DNA from: Verrucomicrobiota bacterium
GTDB lineage: Bacteria; Verrucomicrobiota; Verrucomicrobiia; CAIQCK01
Assembly (NCBI GenBank): GCA_016222825.1
Contig: JACRQF010000019.1
Coordinates: 248,001 to 312,000, forward strand
DNA: 64,000 nucleotides
Direction of reading: 5' to 3'
Below are positions 62,454-64,000 of this stretch, piece after piece. Position numbers and translations under genes: made by a program. Under the pieces are notes generated by a model. It made no database searches, had not been told where the DNA came from, and saw only the letters and a program-made list of their open reading frames with translations. The first letter of the stretch is position 1. The number at the start of each line of letters is the position of its first letter.

Positions 62454-63047
62454 ATGATGATGAAGACAAAGCTGTGCAAACCCGCCCTTGCCGCCGCGTG
62501 CGTCTGGCTGCTCGCGTCGCCGGCTGCCCGCGCCCACTGCGACACGATGGACGGGCCGGTGGTGGCCGCCGCGAAGATGGCGTTGGAGAAAGGCAACGTG
62601 ACGCCCGCGTTGAAGTGGGTGAAGAAGGGCCGTGAAGCGGAGATTCGCGCGGTGTTCCAGAAGACGCTGGCGGTGAGGAAGCTCGGCGCGGACGCGAAGG
62701 AGCTTGCCGACGGGCATTTCTTCGAGACGCTCGTGAGGATTCACCGGGCCGGCGAAGGCGCGGCCTACACCGGCCTGAAGCCGGCCGGCGCCGAAGTGGA
62801 GTCTGCGGTTGCCCGGGCTGACGCGGCTTTGATCAGCGGCTCCGTGCAGCCGTTGGCGCAATCACTGGCCGAAGCCGTCGCCGGCGGCATCCGGAAACGG
62901 TTTGACCGCGCCCACGCCGCCAAGGAGAACGCCGACAGCAGCGCGGAGGCCGGCCGCGAATACGTCGAGGCGTATGTCGAATTCATCCACTACGTCGAGC
63001 GCGTCGCGCATGCCGCGAAACCGCTGGCCGCAGAGCACAAACACTGA
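62454..63047 (+). CDS. Exported DUF6448-like protein
   Basis: 197 residues, signal peptide ending AARA before HCDTMDGPVVAAAKMAL, the family-typical start of the mature protein. The rest is mainly helical with charged segments (KWVKKGREAEIRAVFQKTL, REYVEAYVEFIHYVER) and ends in a His-rich AEHKH. Paired His and Glu residues suggest metal binding, but the function of the family is unknown. Three ATGs in a row make the exact start uncertain by two codons. It is 21 bases before the cupin gene and probably co-transcribed. Confidence 0.72.
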   Translation: MMMKTKLCKPALAAACVWLLASPAARAHCDTMDGPVVAAAKMALEKGNVTPALKWVKKGREAEIRAVFQKTLAVRKLGADAKELADGHFFETLVRIHRAGEGAAYTGLKPAGAEVESAVARADAALISGSVQPLAQSLAEAVAGGIRKRFDRAHAAKENADSSAEAGREYVEAYVEFIHYVERVAHAAKPLAAEHKH

Positions 63048-63068
63048 CTCAACACCGGAGACACCCAC

Positions 63069-63416
63069 ATGGAAAACAACCTCAACACAGACGAAACCGC
63101 GAAGTTCAAGGCGCAGGCGCTCAACACGCTCGGCATGGTGGATTACCAGGCCGGCTCGGTTGTGAGCCGGCAGATCGTCAAGAAGAAGGTCGGGACGGTG
63201 ACGCTGTTCGCGTTCGACGCGGGCGAGGGTCTCAGCGAACACACCGCGCCGTTCGACGCGCTCATCAACGTGCTCGATGGCGAGGCGGACATCACCATCT
63301 CCGGCAAGGTCCACCGCGTCAAAGCCGGCGAGTTCATCATCATGCCGGCGAACGAGCCGCACGCCTTGAAAGCGCCCGTCCGGTTCAAGATGATGCTGAC
63401 GATGATCCGCGCCTGA
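63069..63416 (+). CDS. Cupin-domain protein
   Basis: 115 residues. A single cupin barrel: LFAFDAGEGLSEHTAPFDAL (first cupin motif with one His), a linker ITISGKVHRVKAGEFIIMP and the second motif PANEPHALKAPVRFKMML. The expected metal-binding His and Glu positions are partly kept (His in EHTAP, His in EPHAL). Such small cupins act as isomerases, dioxygenases or ligand sensors. Its partner is the DUF6448-like gene upstream. It converges on the histidine-kinase gene. Confidence 0.85.
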   Translation: MENNLNTDETAKFKAQALNTLGMVDYQAGSVVSRQIVKKKVGTVTLFAFDAGEGLSEHTAPFDALINVLDGEADITISGKVHRVKAGEFIIMPANEPHALKAPVRFKMMLTMIRA

Positions 63417-63453
63417 GCAGGAAACGAACTGCTGGCACTCGCTTCTCGAAGCA

Positions 63454-64000
63454 TCAGGAACCGGCCTCGATAACGCCGGGCAGGGTAAAATAGAAGGCGG
63501 CGCCTTCGCCGACCTTGGCTTCCGCCCAGATGCGGCCGCCGTGGCGCACGACGATGCGCTGGACCAGCGCCAGTCCCACGCCCGTGCCTTCGAAGTCCGT
63601 GTCGCTGTGGAGCCGCTGGAACACGCCGAAAAGCTTCGACGCATACTCCATGTCGAAACCGACGCCGTTGTCTCTCACACAATAAACGACCTCGTTGTTG
63701 CCGGCCTGTCCGGTGATTTCGATTTGGGCCACCGGTCTGGGCCGGGTGTATTTGATGGCGTTGGAGATGAGGTTGGTCCAGACGCGGTGAAGCAAGGCGG
63801 GGTCGCCCATCGCCGTCGGCAGCGGATGCAGTGTGAACCGGATGTTGCGGCCCGGCGCGTGGGCCACGCACTCGTCAAACGTGCGTTGGACCAGCACGCC
63901 CATCTCAATCTCCAGCAGGTGCATGGCCTGCCGCCCGGCCCGCGAGAACGCCAGCAGATCATCAATCAACTGGCCCATCCGCCCGGCCTCGGCGCAGACG
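63454..64000 (-). CDS. Histidine kinase, C-terminal part only
   Basis: The frame is open to the window edge, so the N-terminal sensor and most of the dimerisation domain are missing; at least 181 residues are visible. MGQLIDDLLAFSRAGRQ is the end of the HisKA four-helix region. The HATPase domain follows with N-box WTNLISNAIKYT, G1 DNGVGFDMEYA, F-box FGVFQRLH and G2 GTGVGLALVQRI. It resembles bacteriophytochrome-type and PAS-linked kinases. The phospho-accepting His and sensing domain cannot be seen, and no response regulator is in the window. Confidence 0.85.
   Translation of the reverse strand, partial: VCAEAGRMGQLIDDLLAFSRAGRQAMHLLEIEMGVLVQRTFDECVAHAPGRNIRFTLHPLPTAMGDPALLHRVWTNLISNAIKYTRPRPVAQIEITGQAGNNEVVYCVRDNGVGFDMEYASKLFGVFQRLHSDTDFEGTGVGLALVQRIVVRHGGRIWAEAKVGEGAAFYFTLPGVIEAGS

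Overview
The window is a G+C-rich bacterial chromosome segment with tightly packed genes and no rRNA, tRNA, phage or insertion sequence that I can recognise. The gene content points to the PVC superphylum, most likely Verrucomicrobiota: DUF1080 and TIGR03067-type exported proteins, PQQ-propeller proteins with HEAT repeats, a Tat-exported Gfo/Idh/MocA oxidoreductase, SUMF1-fold lipoproteins, PPi-type phosphofructokinase, many secreted polysaccharide-active proteins and a complex I operon with two nuoM genes. The phylum is an inference from families; no marker rRNA is present.

Layout. 1-5835: end of a TPR protein, a DUF1080 protein, a glycine-zipper lipoprotein, a PfkB sugar kinase, and a DUF167/MoeB-rhodanese pair. 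5987-7450: an unusual archaemetzincin-like protease, then about 800 bases without a convincing gene that hold five tandem copies of a 62-base repeat and a long inverted repeat. 7451-14203: a 1163-residue three-part exported protein and a MacA-MacB efflux operon. 14285-16150: divergent promoters and leuA, preceded by what looks like a complete leucine attenuator (a near-leaderless 24-codon peptide with seven Leu codons, competing RNA hairpins, terminator). 16248-22813: minus-strand exported proteins (SUMF1 lipoprotein, an unrecognised 765-residue protein, a TIGR03067 protein, a propeller-M28 peptidase-PDZ protein).

23123-31753: two tandem paralogous esterases, the second with an in-frame palindromic repeat and a low-G+C patch, followed by dnaG, rpoD and an unusual helix-turn-helix/PTS EIIA fusion. 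31764-40864: a PQQ/HEAT protein, PPi-phosphofructokinase with a downstream hairpin, a Tat-exported oxidoreductase, a second SUMF1 protein, and a dTDP-sugar cluster (RmlD-like reductase, rfbB, rfbA). 40919-48748: four exported proteins in a row that resemble a polysaccharide-degradation locus (BNR/sialidase-fold, lyase-like, beta-helix hydrolase-like, acetyl-xylan-esterase-like).

48932-50137: a small lipoprotein gene and a small membrane-protein gene interrupted by an amber codon. 50138-62340: a continuous complex I operon, nuoA-B-C-D-I-H-J-K-L-M-M-N, with overlapping junctions and no nuoE, nuoF or nuoG. 62454-64000: a DUF6448-like protein, a cupin and the C-terminal part of a histidine kinase running off the window. 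The most interesting items are the leucine attenuator, the two-NuoM complex I, the in-frame palindrome in the second esterase, the tandem repeat array and the odd metzincin.
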